Made by a program: the position numbers and the translations under genes. Of a stretch of 64,000 nucleotides of DNA, positions 9,159 to 17,165 are shown piece by piece (position 1 is the stretch's first letter; each line of letters begins with the position of its first letter). The stretch is from positions 1,116,001 to 1,180,000 of the forward strand of contig NZ_JAFDSS010000001.1 of NCBI RefSeq assembly GCF_017831975.1, written 5' to 3'. Source of the DNA: Microbacterium terrae. Lineage in GTDB: Bacteria > Actinomycetota > Actinomycetes > Actinomycetales > Microbacteriaceae. The notes under the pieces are model-generated. The model did no database searches. It had not been told where the DNA came from and was given only the letters and a program-made list of their open reading frames with translations.

Positions 9159-9503
9159 GTGGAAGTTCCTCGCGCGCTTGCGGAGCTGTCCGAGCGGCTC
9201 GCCGCCCGGATCGCCGGTCTCGATGACGCGCTCGCGCAGCTGCGGGCGGAGCGGGCGGCGGATTCGGCAGACGACGAGCACGACCCCGAGGGCGTGACCC
9301 TCTCGAGCGAGTGGTCGCGGGTGGCGGGTCTGCGCAGCGACGCCGAGGGGGAGCAGGCATCGGTCGACGCCGCGCTCGCGCGGGTCGCGGCTGGCACTTA
9401 CGGCACGTGCGTGGACTGCGGCGAGAGGATTCCGCCGGCGCGACTGGCGGCGCGACCGACGGCGTCGAGGTGCGTGGCCTGCGCGGAGCAGCGCGGCTTC
9501 TGA
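9159..9503 (+). CDS. DksA/TraR-family C4 zinc finger protein
   Basis: A 114-residue protein with an N-terminal coiled-coil (LAELSERLAARIAGLDDALAQ, then a charged stretch) and a C-terminal C4 finger, CVDC - 17 residues - CVAC, as in the DksA/TraR family of RNA polymerase secondary-channel proteins. The GTG at 9159 was preferred because TACGCT (9145-9150) is eight bases upstream (leaderless); ATG 9135 in the same frame is the alternative. Its last 106 bases overlap the convergent epimerase gene on the other strand. It may act in stringent control, but actinobacterial members of the family are poorly characterised. Confidence 0.8.
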   Translation: MEVPRALAELSERLAARIAGLDDALAQLRAERAADSADDEHDPEGVTLSSEWSRVAGLRSDAEGEQASVDAALARVAAGTYGTCVDCGERIPPARLAARPTASRCVACAEQRGF

Positions 9504-10486
9504 CGGATGCTGTCGCGCACGTTGCGGAGCGCGGGTTCCAGGTGCGGGTGGGTGAACAGGTAGCCGGCATCGGCCAGAGCACCGGGAAGCACCCAGCGAC
9601 TCTTGAGCACCAGCTCGGGCTCGGTGCGCAGCGCCCACATCGCCGGCTCGAGCATCCAGCGGGCCACCGGCAGTCCGAACGGCATCCCGACCGCCTGTCG
9701 CAGGGTGCGCATGAGCGTGCGGTTGTCGGTCGGATGAGGCGCGGCGATGTTGACGGCACCGCTCAGACGTTCATCGTCGCGGATGAAGCGGATCGCACCG
9801 ACCACGTCGTCGATGTGCACCCAGCTGAACCTCTGCCGACCGTGCGTCCGATGGCCGGTCGCGCGGAGTGCGCCGGTCGGGTGCGTGCCGATCCCGCGGT
9901 AGCGACGGTGCGGCGGGCACCAGCCGTCGAACTGCGTGCCGCCGAGGCCAACGCGGGCGAGGGCGAACAGCATCCTGGTCGCCGGGCCGTCTCCGAGCAC
10001 GATCGCCATCCGCAGCGCGACCCGCCGGGTATGCGGGAGTGCGCCCGCGAAGAGCTCGCGCTCCCACGACGTGGCGACGTCGACCGAGAACCCGTCGCCG
10101 ACGACTCCGGTCGCCTCGGTGTTGGGCCGGTCGGTCGTGTGGCGGTAGATCGTCGCGGTCGAGGCGTTCATCCACACGCGCGGGGGTCGCGCGGCAGCGG
10201 CGACGGCGTCGTGCAGGGCCCGAGTGGTGTCGATGCGAGAGGAGAGGATCTCGTCGCGGTTGCGGTCGGTGTAGCGGCGATTCACCGAGACTCCGGCGAA
10301 GTTGAGCAGTACGTCGGCGCCGTCGACCGCCTGACGGAGGGCTTCGGGGTCGTCCCACCCGATCGGGGCGTTGCGACCGATACGGCGGATCTCGTACCCG
10401 TCGGACTCGAACGCCGCCGAGACCGCCTGCCCGACGAATCCGCTCGCGCCCGCGATGACGGCCACTGGAGGGGCTGGGGTGTTCAT
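9398..10486 (-). CDS. TIGR01777-family NAD(P)-dependent epimerase (YfcH/SulA-like)
   Basis: A 362-residue Rossmann-fold protein of the short-chain epimerase superfamily. The cofactor loop is GASGFVGQAV. Downstream motifs are LLNFAGVSVNRRYTDRNRDEILSSRI, the catalytic-region YRHTTD, WERE, and RQRFSWVHIDDVVGAI, all typical of TIGR01777. The family usually ends near HPHLEPAL; here about 40 further residues (RNVRDSIRQKPRC... to HVP) follow, read antisense to the DksA-like gene. The ATG is seven bases after TAGACT (10499-10494), a leaderless promoter overlapped on its upstream side by a perfect 18-bp palindrome. Physiological substrate unknown. Confidence 0.85.
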   Translation of the reverse strand: MNTPAPPVAVIAGASGFVGQAVSAAFESDGYEIRRIGRNAPIGWDDPEALRQAVDGADVLLNFAGVSVNRRYTDRNRDEILSSRIDTTRALHDAVAAAARPPRVWMNASTATIYRHTTDRPNTEATGVVGDGFSVDVATSWERELFAGALPHTRRVALRMAIVLGDGPATRMLFALARVGLGGTQFDGWCPPHRRYRGIGTHPTGALRATGHRTHGRQRFSWVHIDDVVGAIRFIRDDERLSGAVNIAAPHPTDNRTLMRTLRQAVGMPFGLPVARWMLEPAMWALRTEPELVLKSRWVLPGALADAGYLFTHPHLEPALRNVRDSIRQKPRCSAQATHLDAVGRAASRAGGILSPQSTHVP

Positions 10487-10493
10487 GGGCTTG

Positions 10494-10523
10494 AGTCTAC
10501 GCTTGTTCTGAACATGTTCAGAA
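10494..10523 (-). promoter_or_regulatory. operator palindrome plus leaderless promoter of the epimerase gene
   Basis: TTCTGAACATGTTCAGAA (10506-10523) is a perfect 18-bp palindrome. The -10 box TAGACT (10499-10494) starts six bases after it and ATG 10486 follows seven bases later, so the palindrome covers the region between -35 and -10. A dimeric repressor is the simplest reader; none is encoded next to it. Confidence 0.7.
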
Positions 10524-10703
10524 ATTCGGCCCTCGAGCCGGAGACGCGGGTCGGATCTGCGCGCTGACCCGTGCGCTCCGACATCGCAGTCTGTGGTGAC
10601 GCGGGTGATGGATGCGGTGCGTGACAAGACGATGTTCGCGAGCCGATCCTCTCTCGGTCGGCGCGAAGCGCCGAGTGTCGGAGGTATGTTCTAGTCTTTC
10701 CGT

Positions 10704-12188
10704 ATGTTCCTCGATCCGTCAGACCTCCCCGACGACGTGACGTCGTCGAGCGAGTCGCGGCATTCGGGTAACGACGACTGGGGCACCGGTGAAGCCTTCG
10801 AACCACTCGATGACCTGAGTCTTGTGACGGAAGTCGCCGACATGATGGCCGTGTTCGCAGCCGAGCGGTTCGTGCGCATCGACGCGATGCGCCGCTCTGC
10901 GGTCGCGGATGCCGCGCGCTACGGCGGAGCATGTGTGGAGATCGTCGAGCGCTCGGTGCGGCTCGAACTGGCTGCGGCGCTGCGGCTGACGGAATCCACC
11001 GCCGCCCGCCTGCTGCACCTCGCGGAGGCACTGGTCGGTCGCTACCGCATCGCGCTCGAGTCTCTCTGGGGTGCCCGAATGACGGACCGCCACGCGGAAG
11101 CGATCGTCGATGCATTCGAACAGCGGGAGGAGAGATTACGCGACGAGCTGCTGCCCGTCGCTGTGTGCTTGGCCGAGAAGCTCCCGCTCGGCTCGTTCCG
11201 TCGCGCTCTTCGCAAGCTGATCGAGGCGGAGTCCGAGGCAACGCTTGCCGAGCGATTCGCGTCGGCCATCACGAGGAGGCGTGTCGTCGTCGACCAGCCT
11301 GAGGAGGGAATGGCATGGCTCCACGCGCTCGTGCCCGCGGTCGAGGCGCAGGCGAGCAGTGCGCGGCTGACGGCGATGGCGAAGGTGTTCGCAGCTGATC
11401 CCGCCGAGACGCGCACACTCGACCAGATTCGTGCCGACATCCTGTGCGATCTGCTCGTTGAAGGCGACACCGCGATCCATCCCGACGGCGCGCGCGGAAT
11501 CCGCGCGACAGTCTCGGTCACGGTGCCTGTGCTCGCGCTGCTCGACGCAGAAGCGGGCGAACGCACACGCGCGGACGGCGGCGCAGAATCTGCTGCTGGC
11601 GTCGCGCGTGCCGATGGCGTCGTCGCGCGTACTGTCGGCGCAGACCGTGCGGGCGCCGCGGAAGCAGGTGATCGCATCGAGAGCGATCGGCGCATCGGCG
11701 ACTCGACGTCCGGAGGTGCCCGGCGAGCCCTGTCGTCCGCGTGGGTGGAAGGGCTCGGTCCCATCCCGATCGATGTGGCTCGTGACCTGTGTGCGGGCGC
11801 GGATGGGTGGATGCGTGTGCTCACCCATCCGGAGACGGGCGTGGTGCTCTCCGTGGGTCGCACGCAGTACGCACCGCCGCCGGCCATGAGGCGACTCGCA
11901 AAGTGGCGGGCAGATCGATGTATGGCACCCGGGTGCGGCATTCCGGCGGCGCGCTGCGAACTCGACCACACGATCGCGTGGGAGCACGGCGGTGAGACCT
12001 CGCTCGATAACCTCGCACCCCTGTGCAAGGGGCATCACACCGTCAAACATCATGGCGGGTGGACGGTGAAGCAGGTCGATGGCGCTGGTGCGATCGAGTG
12101 GACCTCGCCCCATGGGCGACGTTACGTCGTCGAGCCGGAGCGGCGGGTGCCGATGTTCCGGCCGTCACGGGAGCCAGCGCCCTTCTGA
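10704..12188 (+). CDS. DUF222 / HNH endonuclease domain protein (13E12 type)
   Basis: A 494-residue protein with an N-terminal DUF222 helical domain (about 60-300, with TESTAARLLHLAEALVGRY) and a C-terminal HNH nuclease motif: APGCGIPAARCELDHTIAW, then LDNLAPLCKGHH and the trailing WTVKQ. The two CxxC-like Cys pairs and the DH and H residues are in place, so the nuclease site looks intact. The region about 290-355 is a low-complexity Ala/Arg/Gly linker. Such proteins occur in many copies in actinobacteria and have been compared with mobile elements; no flanking repeats or target site were seen. TAGTCT (10692-10697) is six bases before the ATG, a leaderless start. A small GC-rich hairpin sits upstream at 10658-10674. 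Confidence 0.88.
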   Translation: MFLDPSDLPDDVTSSSESRHSGNDDWGTGEAFEPLDDLSLVTEVADMMAVFAAERFVRIDAMRRSAVADAARYGGACVEIVERSVRLELAAALRLTESTAARLLHLAEALVGRYRIALESLWGARMTDRHAEAIVDAFEQREERLRDELLPVAVCLAEKLPLGSFRRALRKLIEAESEATLAERFASAITRRRVVVDQPEEGMAWLHALVPAVEAQASSARLTAMAKVFAADPAETRTLDQIRADILCDLLVEGDTAIHPDGARGIRATVSVTVPVLALLDAEAGERTRADGGAESAAGVARADGVVARTVGADRAGAAEAGDRIESDRRIGDSTSGGARRALSSAWVEGLGPIPIDVARDLCAGADGWMRVLTHPETGVVLSVGRTQYAPPPAMRRLAKWRADRCMAPGCGIPAARCELDHTIAWEHGGETSLDNLAPLCKGHHTVKHHGGWTVKQVDGAGAIEWTSPHGRRYVVEPERRVPMFRPSREPAPF

Positions 12189-12275
12189 TCGAGGCGCTCG
12201 AGCCGACCGGGATGCCGCGGCAGCGGGCCCTCGAAAGCGAGCAGTGAGCGTCGCGCTCCCTGGTTCGCTGGTGCG

Positions 12276-12608
12276 CTACCGCGTGCCGAGCGTGGCTTCA
12301 CCCAGCGCGGCCTCAAGCGTCACCGGTTCGGCGCCGCGGTGGGCGACCCCCTCGGCGATCGGCGCATCCGTCCCGAGAGATCGGAGGTAGCCACGGAGAC
12401 GAAGTCGGCGCTGGTGCGCAAAGGAGATCCGACCGGCTCGCCAACGCTCGAAATGCTCCGATTCAAGCTCGAACCACGTCGTCACGCGCTCGGGTGTCGC
12501 TTCGAAGCCCAAGCTCTTCGTGAAGTCGCGCACGGCGGCCGTCGCGGCACCGGTGTGATCGAACAGCGTGTCGTCGAGATCGAATCCGACCGCTCGCCAC
12601 GAACTCAC
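12276..12608 (-). pseudogene. truncated HAD-family hydrolase
   Basis: The 110-residue product opens with HAD motif I (AVGFDLDDTLFDH, both Asp present) and continues through a helical cap (VTTWFELESEHFERWRAGRIS... to LGTDAP). It then leaves the family pattern near GVAHRGAEP and stops, losing motifs II, III and IV that supply the Thr/Ser, Lys and acidic residues. HAD phosphatases of this type usually have about 200-230 residues. It is the last gene of the minus-strand operon, with GTG 12608 one base after the TGA of the amine oxidase. The missing half would have lain where the DUF222/HNH gene now ends, 87 bases away. Confidence 0.7.
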
Positions 12609-12609
12609 G

Positions 12610-13938
12610 TCAGAGCCCCGCCCACGCACCCTCGATCGGCAGATCGCGTCCCACGATGCGGCACGCGGCGCGATGGCCGGAGCACATCGCGGCGGTGACG
12701 GTCGCCGGATCGTCGGTCCAGGTGGCCTCTCCGGCGAGATGGAGCACGCCGCCGATCGGGGTCGCGAGGGTGTCGTGGTCGGCGGTCGATGAACCGGGCA
12801 CCATGTAGGCGTACGAACCGTGCGAGAGCGGGTCGTCCTGCCAGTCGGTCACGTGCACCCGGGTCGGGCGCTGCACCCTGTCGCCGTAGAGGCGGCGCAG
12901 CTGCACGAGGATCGAGTCGACGATCTCGTCCTCGCTCCAGTCTCGCGTCGCCTCGGCAGCCGGGCCCGCCGCGAACGTCAGCAGCGTCGGCGCCTCGTGC
13001 AGGGTGGTGAGGTCGTACCAGGAGTGCCACCACCGCCCCTCCTCGCCCTGCTGGCGGATCGCGTAGACGCCGTCGTCCCAGAACTTCGTGCCGAACCGCA
13101 GGAACACCTTCTCGAAAGCGTTCATCGTGAGCCTGCTCAGCGCACCGGCCACAGGTTCGGGGACTGGGGGATCGATGACGAAGTCGTCGGACTGCAACAC
13201 GCCGACGGGAACCGTGACGACGGCGTCGGCCGCGGTGAAGGTGCCGTGGTCGGTCACGACCGTGACGCCGTCGTGCGACCAGCGCACCTGCGAGACGATG
13301 TGGATGAGACGGACGTCGAGTCCGCCCGCGAGACGCCGAGGAAGCCGGTCGTACCCGTCGGGGAAGACCACCTCGTCGCCGTCGATCACGTCGTCGTCGA
13401 GCCCGTGCGCCGCGAGATCGTCGATCCAGGCGCCGTACTGCTCCTCCGACCGGTGCTCGAGATACTCGCGCACGCGTTCGGCGCGCTCGTCGTCCCACCC
13501 TTGGGCGGCGAGGGCGGCCTCGGTCACGTCGCGGTACGAGTCGGATGCTGCGGACTCCGCGATGATTGGGAGCAGCGCCGCATCGACAGTGTGGATGTCG
13601 TCGATGAAGCCCTGAGCCTCAACGTCGCTGAGACGCACGCCGTCGGGTCCGTAGTAGGCGATCGGCCTGCTGTCGGGCTGATACCCGCCGACGGTGAACT
13701 CGACGGTCGGCATGCCGAGCGCCTCGGCCGCTGCAGCGACGGGGTTGTCGGTGATCCCGTGGATCCACGATGCGCCGAGGTCGGTGGTCAGACCGAACCG
13801 GCGGTCGGTCGACACGCGGCCGCCGACGCGATCGCGGGCCTCGAGCACCACGACGCGCCTTCCGGCGCCCGCGAGCAGGCGCGCGGCGGTGAGCCCCGAG
13901 ACTCCGGCGCCCACCACGATCGTGTCGAAGGTCTCCAT
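12610..13938 (-). CDS. flavin-dependent amine oxidase (FAD/NAD-binding)
   Basis: A 442-residue flavoprotein of the monoamine/polyamine oxidase family. The N-terminus has the dinucleotide fold VVGAGVSGLTAARLL and the following VVLEARDRVGGRVST, then the FAD-binding LGASWIHG. The C-terminal part has SYAYMVPG and the LHLAGEATWTDDPATVTAAMCSGHRAA motif that closes the FAD site. It oxidises an amine to an imine with release of peroxide; the substrate is unknown. ATG 13938 (METFDT) was chosen because the fold begins right after it; GTG 13956 would overlap the upstream gene. It follows yaeQ by four bases. Confidence 0.88.
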   Translation of the reverse strand: METFDTIVVGAGVSGLTAARLLAGAGRRVVVLEARDRVGGRVSTDRRFGLTTDLGASWIHGITDNPVAAAAEALGMPTVEFTVGGYQPDSRPIAYYGPDGVRLSDVEAQGFIDDIHTVDAALLPIIAESAASDSYRDVTEAALAAQGWDDERAERVREYLEHRSEEQYGAWIDDLAAHGLDDDVIDGDEVVFPDGYDRLPRRLAGGLDVRLIHIVSQVRWSHDGVTVVTDHGTFTAADAVVTVPVGVLQSDDFVIDPPVPEPVAGALSRLTMNAFEKVFLRFGTKFWDDGVYAIRQQGEEGRWWHSWYDLTTLHEAPTLLTFAAGPAAEATRDWSEDEIVDSILVQLRRLYGDRVQRPTRVHVTDWQDDPLSHGSYAYMVPGSSTADHDTLATPIGGVLHLAGEATWTDDPATVTAAMCSGHRAACRIVGRDLPIEGAWAGL

Positions 13939-13942
13939 GGGA

Positions 13943-14482
13943 TCAGACCGCCGCACGCTCGTGAAGCGCGGATTCGAGGGAGGTGCCGTTGATGTCGAGG
14001 TAGAGCCGCTGCTCGGTGACGGACAGCGTCATATCGTTGCGGCGCTCGATCGAGGCGGCGCCGCGGTCGACGAAGCCGGCGTCGAAGCTGCGCACCGGGA
14101 TGTTCTCGGCCCGATGAATGCGCTTGCCCTGCCAGGGGGCGACGACCTTCGCCGGGTCGCGGTGTGTGTAGACGGCGGTGCGTGCCGCCTGCATGCTCCC
14201 GGAGTGCAGGCGCGCGGCATCCGGCGCCCCCACCTCGATCCAGGCCTGGAGGGACCCCGTGAGATCGCGCACCAGCACGGCCGGCTCATCCGTCGCCGAG
14301 ATGCCCTCGCTGAACGCGATGCCTTCTTCGTACTCGAGGCAGTAGGCCAGCACTCGCGTCAGCATGAACGCGTCGGTCTCGGACGGATGACGCGCCACGC
14401 GGAGCGTCAGCTCCTCGTAGACTCCGCGGTCGACGTCGGCCAGATTCACCGTGAAGGTGTGGATAGTCGCTCCTGCTGCCAC
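13943..14482 (-). CDS. yaeQ: YaeQ family protein
   Basis: A 179-residue protein matching YaeQ along its length: IHTFTVNLADVDRGVYEELTL, RVARHPSETDAFMLTRVLAYCLEYEEGI, and EPAVLVRDLTGSLQAWIEVG. YaeQ has a PD-(D/E)XK nuclease-like fold, with the ETD and D...E residues seen here; its biological role is not established. GTG 14482 was chosen as start because TAGGCT (14496-14491) lies eight bases upstream, overlapping the stop of the preceding gene. It is followed after four bases by the amine oxidase gene. Confidence 0.87.
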   Translation of the reverse strand: MAAGATIHTFTVNLADVDRGVYEELTLRVARHPSETDAFMLTRVLAYCLEYEEGIAFSEGISATDEPAVLVRDLTGSLQAWIEVGAPDAARLHSGSMQAARTAVYTHRDPAKVVAPWQGKRIHRAENIPVRSFDAGFVDRGAASIERRNDMTLSVTEQRLYLDINGTSLESALHERAAV

Positions 14483-14493
14483 AGCGATCGAGC

Positions 14494-15453
14494 CTACGCG
14501 GTCCGGCCCCACTCCAGAACGCGGGTGCCGATGAGCGTGAGCCAGCGAGACGGCTCGCCCTCGGCCACGTCGACGTCGAACCAGGTGCGGCCGGCGAGCG
14601 GAGCGGTCTGCAGCCAGGTGCCGTCCGGCTGCCGCGCGGCGCGCACAGCATCGAACGCGTCGGCGAGACGCGGGTCGGGCTGCGAGCCCTCGTGGAGGGC
14701 GACGTCGCGGAAGTGGTCGAGCGCCGTGAGCGCACTGTATCGATGCCGGTTCGGGTAGACGAACCGCGTGACGAAGTCGCCGACCTGCTCACCGTTCGAC
14801 GCCCGGAACATCAGACGCCGCGACAGCAGATACTCCTCGCCGCCGTGACGGGCATCGCGCAGCGACGTGTCACCGGTGAGCTTCTCGTAGGCGAGCATGC
14901 CGCGTACGGCATTGAGCGTGGAATGGAACGACGAACGCACCGAATCTCCCTCCTCGGCCTCGCAGTTCCAACCGCCGTCGGCAAGGCGATGGGCCGGGAA
15001 CCACGAGGCGAGCTCCGAGACGTCGGCACCGAGCCAGGCACCGGCCGCGAGGGTGTACGAGTTGATGCACACGTCGACTTCGCCGCCCCAGTACGGAAGA
15101 TCGTCGTAGTCCCATCGGCTGTTCGCGGCGAGCTTCTCGGCGGTGCCGGAGAGGACGGATACGTCGAGACCCCACTCGCGCAGATCCTTCAGCGCCCAGG
15201 TCGTGGCCACCCACGGCTGGCCGGGTTGCTCGGCCTCCGGGCTGCCGAAGAAGCCGGCGGGGAAGAACGAGCCACCGGCCCATTGGCCGTCGGCATCCTG
15301 TGCTGCCAGCAGCTTCGCCCCGAATCCCTCGACGGCGACGCGGGCGCGCGTCGCCTGCCAGACCTCCGCAGGGTCTCCGAGCAGATCGCGCTCGACCTGC
15401 CACCGGATCGCCGGGTCGGAATCGATGAGCCACGCGCGCACGGATGCGTCCAT
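14494..15453 (-). CDS. prenyltransferase/squalene-cyclase-fold (alpha/alpha barrel) protein
   Basis: A 319-residue protein built of helical hairpins with Gly/Trp turns: DADGQWAGGSFFPAG, LADGGWNCE and RQPDGTWL are QW-like repeats seen in squalene cyclases and related toroid proteins. The cyclase DXDD acid motif is not visible, so terpene cyclisation is not supported; such short proteins are commonly annotated as squalene cyclase or prenyltransferase. There is no signal peptide. A TACCCT box is only three bases before the ATG. It lies between a lipoprotein gene and yaeQ in the same orientation. Confidence 0.75.
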   Translation of the reverse strand: MDASVRAWLIDSDPAIRWQVERDLLGDPAEVWQATRARVAVEGFGAKLLAAQDADGQWAGGSFFPAGFFGSPEAEQPGQPWVATTWALKDLREWGLDVSVLSGTAEKLAANSRWDYDDLPYWGGEVDVCINSYTLAAGAWLGADVSELASWFPAHRLADGGWNCEAEEGDSVRSSFHSTLNAVRGMLAYEKLTGDTSLRDARHGGEEYLLSRRLMFRASNGEQVGDFVTRFVYPNRHRYSALTALDHFRDVALHEGSQPDPRLADAFDAVRAARQPDGTWLQTAPLAGRTWFDVDVAEGEPSRWLTLIGTRVLEWGRTA

Positions 15454-15475
15454 GGCAGGCAGGGTAGCCCGGCGG

Positions 15476-16054
15476 TCAGGCCTTGGGCCACTCGATGAGC
15501 AGCAGGCTCTGCTTCGTGTCGGCGAACTTCACCCAGCCGTCGCCGAAGAGATACGTCCAGCCGTACCCGTCCTCGTCGGGAGCGATCGCGGTGTCGGTGC
15601 TCTCGGTGACGATGAGCCCCTCGGGGCTCTCCTCGGCGCGCCAGCCGTTCGCGGCGAGTTCGTCCTGCGCGGCTGCCGCGGCGGTCTCGTCGATGGGAGC
15701 CCAGCCGAACTGCTGCACGTGGTCGCTCGCGACCTCGAGGTCGCCCCACTTGCACATGACGCCGCCGTCGACCTCGGTGGCGCCGATGCGGAACACGTCG
15801 GCCTGCGCGGTCCAGCCGATGTCGTCGAAGTTGGCGACGGCCGCGTCGCTGATGATCGTCTCGCACGTCGGATCGGCGTTCGCCGCCGGTTCGCCGGTCG
15901 GCTCCGCCGTCGGCTCCGCGGCGGGTGTGTCGACGGTGGGAGCGGTCGTCGGGGTCGACTCGGTCTCGGGGGCGGGCGAGGAGCACGCGCTCACGAGTGC
16001 GACGGTGCCGGCGAGGAGGAGTGCTGCGCCGATGCGGGTGAGGGGACGGTTCAT
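15476..16054 (-). CDS. putative lipoprotein
   Basis: A 192-residue exported protein. Residues 1-24 are a lipoprotein signal peptide (MNRPLTRIGAALLLAG, then VALVSAC lipobox, Cys at about 24). A Thr/Pro/Glu-rich linker (about 25-60) follows, then a globular domain with two Cys (CETIIS and VMCKWG) likely to form a disulfide. No enzymatic motif is seen; small actinobacterial DUF3558-like lipoproteins have a similar plan. It is 22 bases upstream of the cyclase-fold gene. Confidence 0.8.
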   Translation of the reverse strand: MNRPLTRIGAALLLAGTVALVSACSSPAPETESTPTTAPTVDTPAAEPTAEPTGEPAANADPTCETIISDAAVANFDDIGWTAQADVFRIGATEVDGGVMCKWGDLEVASDHVQQFGWAPIDETAAAAAQDELAANGWRAEESPEGLIVTESTDTAIAPDEDGYGWTYLFGDGWVKFADTKQSLLLIEWPKA

Positions 16055-16096
16055 AGCGGTCTTCCGGGTGGGGGGAGGGAAGTGCAGGGCGGGGGA

Positions 16097-16924
16097 TCAG
16101 TCGGTGCGCAGGAGCGCGAGGTAGTCGTCGTGGAGGATGCCGTTGGTCGCGAGCGACGAGCGCGTCGAGATCGTGTCGACCCCGTCGATGTCGGTGAACC
16201 GACCGCCCGCCTCGCGCACGATCGGGACGAGGGCGGCGATGTCGTACTCCTTGACGCCGAACTCCGCCACGAACTCGAGACGACCTTCGGCGAGGAGCAT
16301 GTACGGCCAGGCGTCGCCGTAGCCGCGGTCGCGCCAGACCGCGCGCGAGACGCGCAGCAGGTCGTCGACGCGGCCGACCATGTCCCACTGCTCGATGCTC
16401 TGGAAGCTGATGCTCGACGCGTCGAGGGTGTCGACGGCCGACACGGCGAGCCGGCGGCTGCCGCCCGACGGCGTGTTGGTCCAGGCGCCGAGTCCCTCGG
16501 CGGCCCACCAGCGGCGGCCGATGGCCGGCTGGCTTGCGACGCCGACGCGCGGCACGCCGTCGATCGACAGGGCGATCAGGGTCGTCCACATGGGGATGCC
16601 CTTGAGGTAGTTCGCGGTCCCGTCGATCGGGTCGATGATCCACTGCCGATTCGACTCGCCCGAAACTCCGAACTCCTCGCCGAAGACGCTGTCGTGCGGC
16701 CGCTCGGCTTCGAGGAGTGAGCGCAGAGCACGCTCGGTCGCGAGATCGGCCTCGGTCACGTGCGTCGCATCCGCCTTGGTGCTCACCTCGAGGTCGGCGG
16801 CGTCGAAGCGCGCCATCGCGGCCGCATCAGCGGCATCGGCGAGACGCAGGGCGAGTGCGAGATCGGCGGAGAGATCCTCCCCGAACGGCGCGTCGGACGG
16901 CGCGGGCGCGGTGGGGGAGGTCAC
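16097..16924 (-). CDS. hisN: histidinol-phosphatase, inositol monophosphatase family
   Basis: A 275-residue Mg-dependent phosphatase. The metal site residues are in VFGEEFG (Glu-Glu), WIIDPIDGTANYLKG (DPIDGT) and the C-terminal GYGDAWPYMLLAEGRLEFV. The segment from DPIDGT to RRWWAAEGLGAW resembles actinobacterial HisN, which dephosphorylates histidinol phosphate in His biosynthesis; an inositol phosphatase is the alternative. GTG 16924 was chosen because TATCCT (16936-16931) is six bases upstream. It heads the minus-strand run that ends in the HAD remnant. Confidence 0.83.
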   Translation of the reverse strand: MTSPTAPAPSDAPFGEDLSADLALALRLADAADAAAMARFDAADLEVSTKADATHVTEADLATERALRSLLEAERPHDSVFGEEFGVSGESNRQWIIDPIDGTANYLKGIPMWTTLIALSIDGVPRVGVASQPAIGRRWWAAEGLGAWTNTPSGGSRRLAVSAVDTLDASSISFQSIEQWDMVGRVDDLLRVSRAVWRDRGYGDAWPYMLLAEGRLEFVAEFGVKEYDIAALVPIVREAGGRFTDIDGVDTISTRSSLATNGILHDDYLALLRTD

Positions 16925-17017
16925 GACACCAGGATATCCGGCGCACAGTGGCCTCGATTTCTCATTACCCAATCGTGATGGTAACGTTGATCCTCGTTCG
17001 CCACGGCGAATCGAAAC

Positions 17018-17090
17018 GCACCTCTAGCTCAATCGGCAGAGCAACTGACTCTTAATCAGTGGGTTCAGGGTTCAAGTCCCTGGGGGTGCA
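17018..17090 (+). tRNA. tRNA-Lys (CTT)
   Basis: A complete 73-base cloverleaf. The acceptor arm GCACCTC (17018-17024) pairs with GGGGTGC (17083-17089), discriminator A. The anticodon stem ACTGA/TCAGT encloses loop CTCTTAA, so the anticodon is CTT. The T arm is CAGGG TTCAAGT CCCTG. CCA is not encoded. Confidence 0.97.
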
Positions 17091-17096
17091 CTGCAC

Positions 17097-17136
17097 CAGG
17101 AGAAGCGGTCCCGAGAGGGGCCGCTTCTCCTGTTTT
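17097..17136 (+). terminator. terminator of tRNA-Lys
   Basis: A perfect 12-bp stem (17097-17108 with 17121-17132) with a 12-base loop is followed by TTTT. Confidence 0.88.
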
Positions 17137-17165
17137 CGCGGTGGTTCGGGCGGGGACGGTTGCCG

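Noticed and set aside
1..9600. GGATGC as an oriented chromosome-segregation word
   Set aside because: Counts on the two strands are similar (16 against 13), with no orientation bias in the part counted.
6106..9759. Open frame of about 1200 codons on the minus strand opposite the LuxR-type regulator
   Set aside because: Arg/Ala/Pro-rich translation with no domain; a by-product of G/C-ending codons on the other strand.
14494..15453. True squalene/terpene cyclase
   Set aside because: Too short and lacking the DXDD motif; only the repeat fold is supported.
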